Source: Lineus longissimus
Taxonomy: Eukaryota > Nemertea > Pilidiophora > Heteronemertea > Lineidae
Length of the DNA stretch: 64,000 nt
Direction: 5' to 3'
Assembly: GCF_910592395.1 (NCBI RefSeq)
Contig: NC_088309.1
Span: 26,354,599-26,418,598, forward strand
Shown here: piece by piece, positions 12,800-25,565 of the stretch
How positions within the stretch are numbered: position 1 is the first letter of the stretch
Layout: every line of letters starts with the position of its first letter
Notes under the pieces: model-generated
Databases searched by the model: none
Seen by the model: only the letters and a program-made list of their open reading frames with translations
Told to the model about the DNA's origin: nothing
Made by a program: the position numbers and the translations under genes

Positions 12800-15700
12800 G
12801 TGTGTCAGTTGTTCCACAGAGTGTTGGGTACCCATGTCGTCACTAACAGTGTTGGTGCCATAAGGATACATGTAGTTTGAGGAGTGCTGGTTGGTTAGTT
12901 TACAAAGAAGTGTGTTGCATTGGTATCTAGTACGTGCCAATTTTGTCATGGTAATGGCAACTCTGGCAAGTGGTTTAGTATTAAGTTTCTAACTATTTCA
13001 GTTTCGTGGATGGTTAATAAGAAGCCTCTTCAGCTTGCAAGCACATGCAGCTTCAGGCAACTTCTAGCTAAAGGCATGAATGAACTACATCGTTTTCACA
13101 TCACATGGCTCACATTTGCTGAATTTGGACCTTACGACTTATAAATTAGACAAAATGTAAAAATCCTTATGGAGTTGCATTGACAACTCTGCTTAATATG
13201 AGCATGGATGAATGATGAAGTGATGTTTCAGCAAGTTGAAATACATGGGTATATGAAGGATTGGTACCACCGTAACCTGCTAGATTTCCATGTGATTCTT
13301 AACTGTACTGTGTGAATGGAGACCCTCAAACTCGTCGTCAGACTTACTCAAGTATCCCTAGGGACACGCCCCAAATTTGAAAGGAATATGTAAAGTCACC
13401 AACCAAAAGCCCTTGAGTGCACGCTAAAAGGGATATTTAATTATTTTTGGTGGAAAATGGGGTTTTAGGTTAATTGAATGTTTCCTGTATCAGTATTGGG
13501 CAACCTAAAAATGTATCAGTCTCTTGCTGTCAAGAACCGAATCAATGTATAGCTAAGTACTTAATAACTTTAGGTTAGATGCATATTGCACCATATTCCG
13601 GGTCCCGATGTCCGCAAATCAACCACCGACTGAATGCACTCAGTGATGCTTAAAAACTAGGATGATCGGTTAAGATGGTAAACTAAATATTCTTTGAAGT
13701 TCTTGTCAGCTTATCTGGACCATTGCTATACTTAAGAGTTGGACAAAATATTTGTCTGTGTGGAACTTGACTGTTTTAAGATATGGTATGTTTGCTTATA
13801 TTCAACTTATTCTGTGTATGGATGAACTGTCTCTGCAAATGTGATCATGTGATGTTTATGATGCGGCAGTGACAAAAATTAGAAAACATATCGGTCCTTA
13901 CCATGTGCACGTTTTACATTGCTGTTCGAAACTGCAACCATTGCAACATGCAGGAATGATTGAAAAGGAGAAAGTAAAGTTATAAGTCAGAAGTGGTGGC
14001 ACTTTAAATCCGAAAGGACCAAGGGTGAACTAACACAAAAATGTTCCTAAACCCATATTAGGACTGTAACTATAACATTATGTGATATTACAGAACTGGT
14101 TTTGAAGCTTTAGAGAGCAGCTTTTCTGTATCAACAGACACAGGTTTAAAAAGATCTATGACCTTTACTGAAAACAAACCCACGATAAATTTCATGCTTT
14201 TCTTAACGATAGTGACATTTGCTGATATTTCCCATAAGTATCCTCTTAGTCCTTTTTGGATGAAGCCACTGCTAATAGCAACTATGCCCTATAAGTGTAC
14301 TTCTGAGTGGATGAACTTAATACATCAACAACACTAGAGGATAAGAACATGTTTTTCTCAAATAACAAACAGGAATCGAATTGACAGAAGGACCAATTTT
14401 AAATGTACGATTTCTCTTGTGGACTTGTGCTAGGTTGCAGGTTTTGTTCAGCAAATCACTACATGAGTACAACCACAGTGAGAGACGGGTGTGACGAAGT
14501 GTAAGCAAAGTTAATATCCACAGCAAAGTTAATATCCACAACTTTCTTTCAAACTTTCTGTCTTTTGCAATTATTCACACTGTTTAACTGCAGACTTCTA
14601 CTAAAGCAGAAGAACAAACTAACACAGTCATCATATTTCCAACTCCACGATGAGTTAGTTGATTATTGATAAATTAACACACAATCATATTGATCATCTA
14701 TCTGCATGCAAATGCAAATAACATTTTTGGACTTGGTATCAGCATTGTCATCTGTCCAAAAAAACTATTTTCATAAGATATTACAGGTCAAGGTCATTTT
14801 AGAGTTTTCATATGCAGGGTCACCTATTTTGATTTCTTAGCACGCATTCAGGACAGATGGCAACATTGATACCGGAATGAAAATTAAAAATATAATAAAA
14901 CACACAACAACAATTCAGTGTAAGTTCATTCTGAAGACACTGCAGGAATCTCTCAATAAAGTGTTCCAAAATGGGTAAGAAATGCTAGAACCATAAATTA
15001 TAGGATCACAACATGCACTACATGCAAGAAGAAAATATGCAGAAAACATGCAACATGCAAAGACAATGCAAGGGCAATTCAAGCATACCAATGTCAATGC
15101 TACAGTTAGGTTATTCACCATCTTTAGCTTACGGAGCCGATAATTTGGAAAAATTCAGCTTCTCTGATCGAGCTATACTTAGTTACTACCGTGAATTCCC
15201 ACAGGGTTTGACGTGGTATTTAATACCACACACATTTTATTCACTTCTTCAACAATTGCCGAAAGTGTGAATTCGATATCAACTGCGCCAAAAACGTGTT
15301 ATTCCAATCAAACAAAACTATTTCGTTACAACCAATAAAAAATTGATTTCCTGCAAATAAGCCACATTTTCTCTAGCAATTAAAACGCAAGCGTTCACAA
15401 ACTTTGAAAGAGATACTCGCTATATTCTACGTTAAAACTTCAGTTACGTCAGCAGAAAGTGTGATATCATGACTTTTACCCTAAGGACAGCGCTATCTTA
15501 TGAGAATTGCACGGTTACCAGCGGTAACCGAAAACGCAAAATACAACACCTAGGAATGTTTAGTATTGTTCTTTGAAAGTGTACCAGCCCCGGGGCATTT
15601 CTCCACCAGATACACCAAAACAACAACAGGATTAAGTGGGACTGGATGTGTAATGCAATAATGATACCAAATACTATTATTCCTGTTTCATCACCATTCT

Positions 15701-16890
15701 TTGATACCGTATTCTTTGCCGATTCCCGATCTAAGTTTCTGCCGGATAACTCACAGGCACCACTGACAAATAAGCTTTTCATCTAACCTTTCGAGCAAGT
15801 TTATTTCAAAGGCTGTTTTTTTTAGTTGGGAAGTTTCACTAGTTGCATTCAAAACTTCCACATGATTAGATTCTTAATCCTTTGCCGATGTTTGTTTTGA
15901 CGAATGGAACTGTAGTTAAAAACCTTTTCAGGCAACACTGGAATACTGTTTTCGAAAGCAAATTGCAACAGTTGGGAGATTTATTGCCAGATGGCATCAG
16001 TTGCTGCGTACATGACTAACATCATCGATTCAAGATCAAACAAAACCATTCAATCATCTTCCACCATAGGTTTAAAACGATGTTCAGGTGGCTATTTCCG
16101 CGATGCTTACTGTCTAAAGAGTGCGACTAATCATGAAATAGGTCTAATTGGCAAAAGTACGTTTATTGCCTGTTCAGGAGGAATGGTACAGGAGGAATGG
16201 AAAACTTAAATGTCATAACCAACTTAACCTAAAAAGGACAGCAGAGATATGAGGTGTGAGTATCATATATTTCAAGAGTGTTAGTTAAAGCTGTTAATAT
16301 ATGTTAAAAGAATTGCTTAAAACTCCAACAGGGTTAGCTCTATGTCATGGTGAAGTTGGCTAAATGATGGAAAAGGTTAGAGACAAGTGACATCTCATTT
16401 GTCGGTTCGTGTACCGAAGATTACACAAGAAATTATTTCTGGTGAACGGAACACTTTAAACGTGAAAGCTTTGGGGAGTCATTCCTGCAAATAAGCATGC
16501 TGCAATGCTAGAATGCATCAATTATCCATTTTGGTGGTTGCTAAATGATATATACACATATATACAGAATTGCTTACGCATGTGCGTACAAATCTTGTAC
16601 AAGACAAATGAAAGCAGCTTTCATGCTGACTTAACGGTAAAATTGAAATTGATCAGAGGCAAAATTTGTGTTACATGCAAATCCAGGATGAACTTTCTCT
16701 GGTTTGCTTGGCCAGCATGTACAATAAGTAAGAGCAACTGTACAAAATGTTGGTTGCAAACTCATAAATTAATCAACACCTTTATGCAAGATCTTTGCAG
16801 CATGCTTATGCTCCCTCAAGCTAATTTCCTCACTGAAAAGGGAACGGTTCATTACTTAGTGCATCACCTTATGCAAAATAAAAGATTTAT
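12800..16890. other. No supported gene; two adjacent 18-bp direct copies inside
   Basis: No frame here shows a domain or convincing codon use. AGCAAAGTTAATATCCAC is present twice in direct succession at 14504-14521 and 14522-14539. A minus-strand frame at 15498-15782 holds a hydrophobic run, but its possible splice entry is in the wrong phase for the neighbouring Ig gene. A plus-strand open frame of 129 codons at 16505-16894 is cysteine-rich and has no recognisable domain. Confidence 0.4.
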
Positions 16891-16894
16891 TTGA

Positions 16895-16966
16895 TGGTGT
16901 TAGTGAAACGGTTAGCGCAGACCACGCTGACCGAGAGGTTGCGGGTTCAAATCCTTTCAGCGCAAC
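16895..16966 (+). mobile_element. tRNA-derived SINE head (tRNA-like pseudogene)
   Basis: An A-box-like TTAGTGAAACGGTTAGCGCA at 16900-16919 is followed about 30 bases later by the B-box-like GCGGGTTCAAATCC at 16941-16954. The interval between has the layout of a tRNA. The acceptor and T stems no longer pair well, so it is not a functional tRNA. The opposite strand spells the peptide KGFEPATSRSAW, a phrase that often appears when tRNA-derived repeats are translated. The element sits 230 bases past the second Ig exon on the minus strand, inside the following intron. Confidence 0.6.
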
Positions 16967-17201
16967 TTTGTTCTTTCCAGGCAGAACCTGAAGGTCCAGT
17001 GATGCACTCCGTACGACCTTCCTGATTCTCAAAATCCACTGGAAGAATCGTGGATGCCCAAGTTCTTTGAGAAAGAAAGGCTTTAGAAGGGATACCAGAG
17101 GAATGAATCTGTTGACAAGCCAGACCTCAAGTTCCCTTTGCATTTTTTAGTGTATTGGCTTGTATACAGTGAGTGTTTTCGGGCACCCATCAAGTACTCA
17201 C

Positions 17202-17483
17202 CATTTAGGACGTGCACCGTGATCCCCTTTGCATTGTCGCGCGATAACCGACACACGTAGTTCCCTGCATCGTTCATCTTACTACGCTTTATAACAAGAA
17301 CACTTAATAATGTATTGTCTTTAATTGATTTTGTTATTAATACGCCCGTGTCAGCGTTAGAGTCGATCTTGTCCCCATCCTTGAACCATGCTACCTGTGT
17401 AGGTGGTTCGTCTTTTCCTGTTGAATTGCACACGATGTAGATCTTTTTCCCGACATCTGTGTACTCCGTCCCTTGGACGCTCA
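17202..17483 (-). CDS. Ig-domain exon 4 of a Dpr/zig-8-like protein (second Ig domain)
   Basis: This exon encodes one complete immunoglobulin domain of 94 codons. The B-strand cysteine is in KKIYIVCNSTG, the core tryptophan in VAWFKDGDKI, and the F-strand cysteine in the canonical DAGNYVCRLSRD. CNST is a possible N-glycosylation site. The acceptor is CTTTTTTCAG just upstream of TGAGCG and the donor is GTGAGTACTT after AATG. Both boundaries are phase 1, the usual symmetry for Ig exons. The phase matches the 45-bp exon upstream (18019-18063) and also exon 26214-26439, should the small exon be skipped. Such proteins act at the cell surface or outside the cell in neuronal adhesion and recognition. 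The following C-terminal exon was not identified; read-through past the donor adds 39 codons before a stop and is probably not used. Confidence 0.88.
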
Positions 17484-18018
17484 CTGAAAAAAGACAAAAT
17501 CCGGTGAAGTTTTGAGAAATTGAAATGTTTCATTCACCCATGCAACTATGCTATAGGCCATGCAAATATTTTCTTATGTTTTCGGTCTAAGTGTTTACCA
17601 GTTTTGCACTAGGACAATATATGAAATATTTTCATAATTGTCAACAACGAAAACACACTCTTCTAATCAATTAGTAAAAAAACAAAAGAAGGCAAAACGT
17701 GTCACGCAGGAATTGAAAGCAAAATACAGCACCATCCTCCAAAAATCACAAAGCTAGTCACCTGTCACATGTAAACAGCAAACTTGTGTTTCGACCCAAA
17801 GACATAGAAATATTTGCATGGCCTCTAACATCATTCAAGCTATATATACAGGCAAGGATGCAGTAACAGTATCAAAAGAGACTAACAACCAGAACCCAAC
17901 TGCAGTCTGGTTCCCTGAGCTGGTGCTACCTCTCACAACCCAGAGAAACAAACTGTGATGATGCAATATACATGGCCTTTAACGTAACAAAGAACAGGCA
18001 GATTTCATGGCCGTTTAC

Positions 18019-18063
18019 CTCTGAAGCGGCCTGTGCCGCGTAAATCGGCGGTGTTATTCGGTG
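18019..18063 (-). CDS. 45-bp linker micro-exon 3 of the Ig protein
   Basis: This small exon is seen only through its splice signals and phase. The acceptor is CATTATTTCAG, the 45 bases are open, and a donor GTAAAC follows. Joined in phase 1 to the neighbouring exons it reads APNNTADLRGTGRFR, a short hydrophilic linker between the two Ig domains with a possible N-glycosylation site (NNT). Being symmetric (phase 1-1), it could be included or skipped without breaking the frame. GC content is higher than in the surrounding intron. No better candidate for this linker was seen, but an exon this small needs transcript support. Confidence 0.68.
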
Positions 18064-19195
18064 CTGAAATAATGAAAACAAATAATGACAGCTCAACAGT
18101 TAATTAAGATTTAAGGTGAAGCCTTATGCTCTATTTGTGTTTTTGATACATTTCCTGAAAGTTATCGCTGACAGAATTTCTCCTGTTACAGATACCACCA
18201 CATTAGACAATCACTGTCATGCAATCCACCTAAAGCAATTAGCTCTCAGTGGCACAAAGTTATTTCAACTTTGACCTCAATACCACGTCTTTTTTACTTG
18301 AACATTATCTCATTTTTACGTTAAACATTAAGTATTTGTTAAGTACAAGGATATAAGTTTAGTTCACCATGATGTAGATATTAGGGTAAAAGAAGCTTGG
18401 TGTTACACAGACTTATAGAAGAAGTCCGTGATGTGAAAAAGCGATGACTTCAATAGGTTTCAGCATGAGAAACTCTCAATAGTAAGTAAACCTGGTCAAC
18501 AATCTGATCAAGTTGAAGCGGAAATTCCCTTGATGGGCCTCTCTCCACCCATCGTCAACCTCTCACACCCACAAGACTAATTGGATAGCATAAGAACACA
18601 CATTTAGCCAAATGTTGCGTCATCGTTCCATGCACAATGGTCCGACCAGATCAATGGAAAGGCAGCCTCAAACGTAATAGTAATCAAATTTGATCTGGGA
18701 GGCCAGCAGGTGATGAATTTGATTATAAGTCGGTGCAATTGGATGCCTTTAGGGTTTACTCATCAGCCCAGAAGGACAGAGTGACCACTGCTCTGATCTG
18801 CACGCCACGACAGCGACTCAAGGGTAGCTTGTGACTGCCATGAACTCGGCAACCACACGGAGGGGCAGAGGCTATTAATGCTCAAAAGTTCCGATAATCC
18901 CATGAATATTTTCGGTACGCTGGTCAAAGTTCTATGATGAATCACGACGGATACTAATGATGTCTCTGGGCGGTATGATATTGGAGAGGCAGGGGTTTCA
19001 ACAAACGACATGAATTTCGATAGCTGCTGTCGGTGGATTTTATTGTAACGGCCGAAGTCATGGCTCATTTAGTCAACATCAGCTTAATGTACATCAATTA
19101 CAATTACAATTTGTTTTCCCAGAGATAAGTTGTGTGAAAACGTCCTAAATGTAATGGTGCCATCATGCCTACTAGCCCAGACTAGAGAGAAATTC

Positions 19196-19256
19196 CCTTT
19201 AGCTCAGTCGTCGGTAGAGTGCTTTTCGTGTCAACATCAGGGTTGGTGTTCCTACA
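19196..19256 (+). mobile_element. Weak tRNA-like sequence beside the Gypsy fragment
   Basis: TTTAGCTCAGTCGTCGGTAG resembles a tRNA D-arm and Pol III A box, with GCTC and GAGT able to pair. A poor B-box match (GGGTTGGTGTTCC) follows about 30 bases later. The reverse-transcriptase homology of the adjacent Gypsy remnant stops just before it, so this may be a SINE or tRNA pseudogene inserted there. The evidence is thin. Confidence 0.3.
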
Positions 19257-19261
19257 TCTCT

Positions 19262-19650
19262 TATATTTACTGGGTTTTAAGTTCAAACCACATTCCCGAA
19301 GCCTCTGGAAACACTCTCTAACCTCTGGAGGTGTTCCTCATACCGATTAATGTTATCAAGACTAACTAGACACACCTTTATATGCAAATCTTGCAAACAG
19401 CGCTCCATCAACCTCTGAAGTGTATAAGTAGCATTCGTGAGTCCAAACGGCATCACATTCCATTAAAAACCCAAGACGTCCAGTTATAAAGGACGTGCGA
19501 CATTTATGTTCCTCCTCAAGATCAACTTGCCAGTAACCTAAACGTAAGTCTATAGAAGAGAAATACTTAGCCCACTAAGGCTGCCAAGAGTCTCATCTAC
19601 TCGAGGCATTGCACTGTTGCTCTTTTCAGTTGCTTGAATTTCTCATAACT
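19262..19650 (-). mobile_element. Decayed Gypsy-type LTR retrotransposon: reverse transcriptase fragment
   Basis: Reading on the minus strand, homologous segments of a Gypsy reverse transcriptase appear in order. They are YEKFKQL and MPRVDET (the 'DYRKLN ... P-PR-DE' region), IDLRLGYWQVDLEEEHK (the 'LDL-SGYWQ' motif), RTSFITGRLGF, then NVMPFGLTNATYTLQRLM and CLVSLDNINRYEEHLQRL. The last is followed by LRECGLNLKPSKY. At least three frameshifts and a stop separate them. The catalytic YLDD or YVDD box reads SLDN, so the enzyme is dead. A run of 12 C bases (about 19653-19665) interrupts the upstream side. The fragment lies within the long intron between the linker micro-exon and the first Ig domain. 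Confidence 0.85.
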
Positions 19651-19671
19651 ACACCCCCCCCCCCCTTTACG

Positions 19672-19905
19672 GGACCCCATTCAAGGTACTAAATAGCCAA
19701 TAATGCGCTATGTCCAAGCGAGCTACTTCTTTGGGTGCCCAACTGTCTTTGACGACCCTGATGTTATCATGTTACCTTAGAGCATTTCCATCTTGACCGA
19801 GATGGAAGTCAATATCTCCTTTCACCCCTTTTCACCCTTTTCTTTTATCTTTCGACGGATAACGTGTCAATGCTCTTAAAAAGGTTAACCCTGAAGGCCT
19901 GTTTC
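19672..19905 (-). mobile_element. Gypsy retrotransposon: RNase H end and linker to integrase, out of order
   Basis: On the minus strand the peptide pieces FRV, then a K-S step and IDTLS followed by a shifted RRK-like stretch, resemble the end of Gypsy RNase H, normally '...ADALSRR'. About 100 bases later VVKDSWAPKEVARLDIAHYW resembles the linker before the integrase zinc finger. In an intact element these regions come after reverse transcriptase, but here they precede it. Either two copies lie in tandem or one copy has been rearranged. The match is by eye and the sequence is badly eroded. Confidence 0.5.
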
Positions 19906-22900
19906 GACTACGGTGGCGTTTTAAGTGGTGTTGCCTCTTTTGGGTTTTGTTTTGATAAAGAATTCAGAGACAACACCTTTCAGAGAAGTACATACACCAA
20001 GCGCATGTGAAAACTGTACGGTTTACACAAACTTTTCAGTATCTAATTGAATGTTATGCCCTCGCTGCGGCACGAGATTTCAATTCATATTATTTTTACA
20101 TATGCTATGAGGGGTTGCCACTGGTAATCAGCACATCACCCTCAGAAATGTCGAAGTTGCTAAATCAATTTCATCACCATTATTCAAAAGTTTTCCTTCT
20201 TCCTAATATCTGCTATTAATTTTGTCAATTTCGTGATTTTACTGCCAACTGTCACTTTCATTGGGTGATTTATTTATCAGGGAGTTTACTTTGTGGATAT
20301 TCGGTTGAAATCTTTAAAAACATGTTTTAATACCATAAACTGCAACTAGAGTTTGCTTTTAACGCTAGACTCCAAACGCAGTGGTATTGACATCATCTTC
20401 ACCAGAAGAGGAAGATGATTAAGATGACGACATTGGGCCACATAAGGAAGTTAATGAAAAAAGAGCGTTGCGAGATTTCGGCAGCGCTGTTTGCTCTCAG
20501 ATTCGTTAGCTCTGCTTCTCTACGGCGGTGAGAGCGGCTCTGATAACAAGCATAAATCACCTTCAAATTGCTTTTTTCTGGCAATGTATGAGCAGAAAAT
20601 CGGCGTTTCCTGCTGTGACTGATGAAATCGGTGACTTCCTTCGACAAGAACTTCAAGGTTCGGTCGTGATTGATCAGACTTCCTTCCTGTCCACTTGATG
20701 TGCTTCCGTCATGCCATTCAAAGATTTGCTGCATCTTTGTCACAATTGGGCAGTTTTTCAGCAGACGACCATGATTGAGTTGTGGCATTTTTCAGGTGAC
20801 AATGCTGTCTTTTTGACATAAGAGCATTATAACGGAAGCAGTTTGTAGGATGATTCAACATTGAGAACTCCCTCAATCGGGAAAGATTCTGGAATCGGGG
20901 AAGATTTGCTGTTAATTTCGTCGGATCGTTGACCAAGTGGGAAATGTTTTCGCCTTCAAAATTGCTTTTTAAAGCAATCATAATGGCGAAAACGCAAAAT
21001 GCCTTGTAGAAGTGATGCTCCCCGTGGCATTTGTCAACTTCATGACCTAATTTAACCTCCTACAGCTGATACAAATATGAATGATATAAATAAAACGCAC
21101 ATTCACCACGCGAAATAGATTCTCAAGTATGTTTTCTGACCTACCTTTATATTTTTTTGATGGTGGTTTATCTGGAAAGACAAAAGGGAATTTCATTATT
21201 ACCCACATAATGATTTCAGTCCTTTCCATAATCTGCTATTCAGACCTAATTAATAAATGGAAAGCGAAATGCAGACATATTAATTAGAGTAAGTAACTCC
21301 GGATGTAACTGTGCCATCTCATTTCATTCCTTCTTGTCCGGCCGATAGTCTAGCCATCCTCACTCGTGTCAATAATTAAACGACTTGCAAACATCTGGCA
21401 CACCCTGCAGCGTCAATGCCTTGGGGCTACATCTTTCTGTCATTGTCCATTTCCTAATGAAAGCTATACTTGAAAGTATTTTAAGTATAATTTTCAAGAG
21501 GAAACTTTGTTATTAACCAAGAATAGTGAGTGCTTCCTGTCTGATAGCCGGTAGGCATGGCAGATAACTAGATCGCTGCCCAAAGAGGTACATCCTAGCG
21601 AGACGTCTAGCAGAGAAAACAACCTTTTTATTTAAATGATAAAGATATTCTGCTCAAATCAGCTGAGATATCAACACCCTCTCTCATAGGCACAAAGAAA
21701 TGATGGTGCCGGTGATGGTGGTTAATGCCTTCTTTTTCATATTTTGTAGGCAGTGCTAAATCAGAGAGTCGTACATACATGTCCTCCCTCATCACAAGTT
21801 CCAGGGTAGACTAGCAAAAAAGCACAAAAAGCTGTTCGTTTGATAAAAGAGATGTTTCGTCACAGATATGATGTAATGGGCAAGGCACAGAGACCGTTTT
21901 TGTCAACTCGCACCTGAAATTGTTTGCCATCCAATGTTACCCATTTGTCTTGTGGCTAAACCTTATTATGACGAATAACAGACGCTGCTGTCTTTAATTT
22001 CCGCAAACCGGAGATGTTGTAAGTATTCCTTGAAGTAGAAACATATAACCTTGGGGGATCAAAAGTAGATGGAATCTTCGGATGTTAGACTCTTGCCTGA
22101 ATTGAAAGACAGTTGGTGGTGATACCAAGTATTCGCTATTTTCATAGAATATATTTCAGCCGCAGGATAAAAAGTCTTTGTGATTTTAAGGGAATGTTTG
22201 CTTCCAAATTGATATATATAGGCCCTTTATTTTGCAGTTGTGTGTCAGCATCTACTCCTTTCAACACTATTATTTGTAGCTATCTGCCATGTTATACTCT
22301 GATACGAGCTGCAAATGCCAAGCCATCAGTTTATCACCATTAGCTTAGGTGGCAGCAGTGGTTATCTATCTTCAATTGTTGGGTTACAAAGTTCATGGGG
22401 TTCTGTTGTGATCATTCAGATTCACCCGTGCTAAGAAGGTGCTGCTGTCAGGATGTCTGTGTTGGGCGGGTTGAGGTAGGAAAGAGGTGGACAAGTTTTG
22501 GCTCAAAAATGCTTGTTTTAAAGATATGAAACATTCTACCAGAAATAACAAGCGTGGAGTTACACCCCTGTAACCTATTGCAGCAGAAATAACCACTGAA
22601 AGCGCTAAATAATCGATAAAGATGGCTTTTCTTGTGCCACACCCGTACACAACCACAGAAATCTGACCTCGAAATGATTATATTATGTCGTTCAACCTAA
22701 AAAGAACCAAGCCACTCGCAAATAGTGCATTTCATGCATGAACTTTTGCCATCTAGCTATTATATTGGAACCCGGCCGCACTTTTTAGCCTCAAGCAAAA
22801 TTGTGAAACTAATGATTAGACTTACAAGGTTACCGGATCATCCATTCGCAATGTTGTGAGGATTTAACGTCATTTTCTTTTTATAATACCTTTAATATGT

Positions 22901-25470
22901 TTTTGTTTTGGTTAATGAGAGAGTTGATCTTATGGAGAATCAATGGAGGTGTTCATTTCTCTTACAATGTTTTGACTTGAAGGGTGAAACCACACATCAG
23001 CATCGCTGTTGGAAGTGGTCTTTAGACTGTCACCGTCATGTCTCGAGCTGGAAGCTTTCTGGAATATCGGTTCATTTGAACGTAACAGCAAATGAAAACG
23101 TTTTACAGCATAATGATTTTTCTTATTTAAGGAGTGACTGGCTTGATATTACTTGTATATCAAAGCACCACTCCCCCTTAAACAAACATGCTCAAGAGAT
23201 GTGTTGATTAGCTTTGGCTTTGGCCTTGATACACAAAATGTACTTCAGAGTTTCCTGTGTTGTATTTTTTGATAGCTCAATGAAATTTATTTCTTTTCTT
23301 TTTGTAGACAATGAATCAAAGTTAGGAGTATCAAGAAACAGGTGACCTTGAAACCATGACCCTGACCTTGTTCTTTCAAAAGCCAAATAGGTGTGAGAAA
23401 GAGGGCTCAAAGAACAGTTGGTTCTGCCTTGATTGTTGTTGAAGTGGAGTACGCGATGGCTAGTCAAACATGTTATTGGGAACCTGCCATGGCTAATGGA
23501 ACACACCTCCTCAATTCCATCAGTATTATAAGTAAATGCATAAATATAAAGTGCCTTTGTAATTTGATACAAAGATATCAGAAAGCCCTTAGACAATTTT
23601 TGACAGTAAGTGCCTGTTTGGTGGATTTTTAAGTAACATTTTAAGTCAGCTTTGGTAATGGAAGCCTAAACATGTGCAATGTAGCTTGGTTGGTTCATTA
23701 CGGTACTGTTATGGTGAGCCAAGAAGTTGGCAGGCTGCAGACGGAAATACATTAGAGCGGTGTAAAAGAATGAAATCTCTAGTTAGAAGCCTGGTATATC
23801 AGGATGTTTCATCACATGATGAGCCGAGCGACACATTTTTGAGGGTTAATTGCGGTTTTATCAACAACACCACAGGTCCCAGGGGCCTCAGTCATAAATC
23901 ATTGTAATTGTTCCAGTCGAATCTGCAGTTTAATATCATCATGAAAGGAGAGAAGGCACACAAGACGCTAAAAATCGATGATATGTAAAGCAACCAACAG
24001 GTCTTTGATAACAGAAAAGCAAAATGTTTCATCATTATAAGTTTATTTTCAAAAGTTAAAGAATGTCTCCTGGCATTGATGGACCTTTGATTTCCGATAT
24101 TTTTTCCATTGACTCTTTATGTTTTAAGTCACTCTGATATTTAAATTGGTCTGGTCTGCCTATGACGACAACAGTAAACTTCTGCTGCCACTCGATCTTT
24201 ATCCACCCTTCAGTTGGTGGTTGTTCAATACGCCCTCTTCTGGCAATCCTGCGTAACTTGAAATATTAGTGTACCCCTGGTTATACGAGGATGTCTTCTT
24301 GCATTTCTCAGCCAACAGTATAACTCTAAGTCTGTATTTTGTCCGAAAGGGTTAAGTACAGTACAGCAACAATTTACTGGTTAGCCCGAGGCGTACATGT
24401 ACCTTGGGGAATATTTGAATTATGGTTTGTTTAGAGATGTTCTCATCAGATGGTATAATTCTAAACATGAATAATTGATAATACCACGTACTGACGTTCC
24501 ATTGTTTAAATATTATTGACTATGCCTAGCCTTTTAATACTTTTAAATCTCATTATTTATACATCAAGTGTATCACATTCATCACACTCCCTGCAAATTT
24601 TTCGCGGGTTTACCATTTTCAATTTCAACCTAACAATATAGACCCACCAATACATTTATCTATATTGAATGTAGTAATGGCCTAAGTCAACTTAGAATGA
24701 AATAATTCAACAGTTTTAAACTTTAGCAAACAATGCAGTTGTTCACAGGAATGTGGGCGATACTACTTTTAGCCACAGGGCGTTTGTTTGTGGCTCCCCT
24801 CAATTTCAACGTATTTGAATTGATATCGTTGCCATCGTTTGGCAAACTGAATATCAAGGCTACTAATCAAAGCTTTCAATCAGGTCTCAGTTGTAAACAA
24901 GACCTGGCTAAGTCAATAACTTGAATCCGGCGCTGTCCCTGTAGACTTAAACTCAAAGTAAAAGTTAGCGCCAGGTCAGATACTAAATTTGTTTTATAGG
25001 ACAATGTACGTTCGACCCTTATTCTATCCTGAGCTCTTTGTGACTGGACACGATTGGACCCGCCACATTTTGATTGCGAGAACAGCCCGCTCCTAAAACG
25101 CAGGAAACCTAACAAATACTAGCTATCCTTAGGTATCTTTATTTCAACACTAGTCGTATAAAAAGAAGTCTGGCAATACCATTTTTATCATCATTTTCCT
25201 GTCAACATCATTGTGATGATACAGAAAAGTGTGCCTAAAGAGGAGGTTGACCTTTCACATGATGGATACGTGTAATTAAAATCGTTATAACAACCGGAGT
25301 AAAGAATAAGCACCGATGGCACGTGAGGCAAATTGGTATTCTTAATGTTTTGAAAATAACACATTTTTAAGTTAAACAGTGGTAAAATGTCAGAGTTTTG
25401 TGCGTCTACACTTGTTTTTGTTGAGCTAAGTCTAAGTAATACAGATGTGCCAAATGAAAAGAAAGTTGTA
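19906..25470. other. Intron of the Ig gene; no further supported gene
   Basis: This stretch lies between Ig exons. Two minus-strand open frames meet at 20399-20981 (129 and 87 codons in different frames), and a 134-codon minus frame lies at 23192-23596. None shows a domain I recognise, and shadow frames on the opposite strand are of similar length. I treat them as chance or as unrecognised transposon remains. Confidence 0.45.
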
Positions 25471-25479
25471 GACCAAAAC

Positions 25480-25565
25480 TTGAAAAAATAATAAATGATA
25501 ATGTTGGGTTCTTATATAGCGCATTTCCATGGTTTCTCACCTTGCTCAATGCGCTTAAGATACAT
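25480..25565. repeat. Fragment with 'TTATATAGCGC ... GCGCTTA' repeat signature
   Basis: TTCTTATATAGCGCATTTCC at 25510-25529 is followed by CTCAATGCGCTTAAGAT. This arrangement is familiar from dispersed repeats in many marine invertebrate and fish genomes. A related CTCAAAGCGCTTTTACA lies at 58349-58365. Family assignment would need a repeat library. Confidence 0.35.

Noticed and set aside
14915-15121. Hydrophobic cysteine-rich minus-strand frame as a membrane protein
   Set aside because: It is the reverse of a locally repetitive ATGCAA-rich stretch and has no splice or start support.
16820-16836. Acceptor at 16836 giving a very short C-terminus for the Ig gene
   Set aside because: The phase fits, but it would add only four residues before a stop. 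Several equally good random acceptors exist further left, for example near 14150, 2418 and 1267.
16895-16966. Functional tRNA gene
   Set aside because: Acceptor and T stems fail to pair, and the sequence fits a SINE head better.
20399-20981. Two adjoining minus-strand frames as one frameshifted gene
   Set aside because: Neither half shows a recognisable motif, and nothing links them except position.
23192-23596. 134-codon minus-strand open frame
   Set aside because: There is no domain, no splice support and a long overlapping frame on the other strand. Its length is not exceptional for 64 kb.
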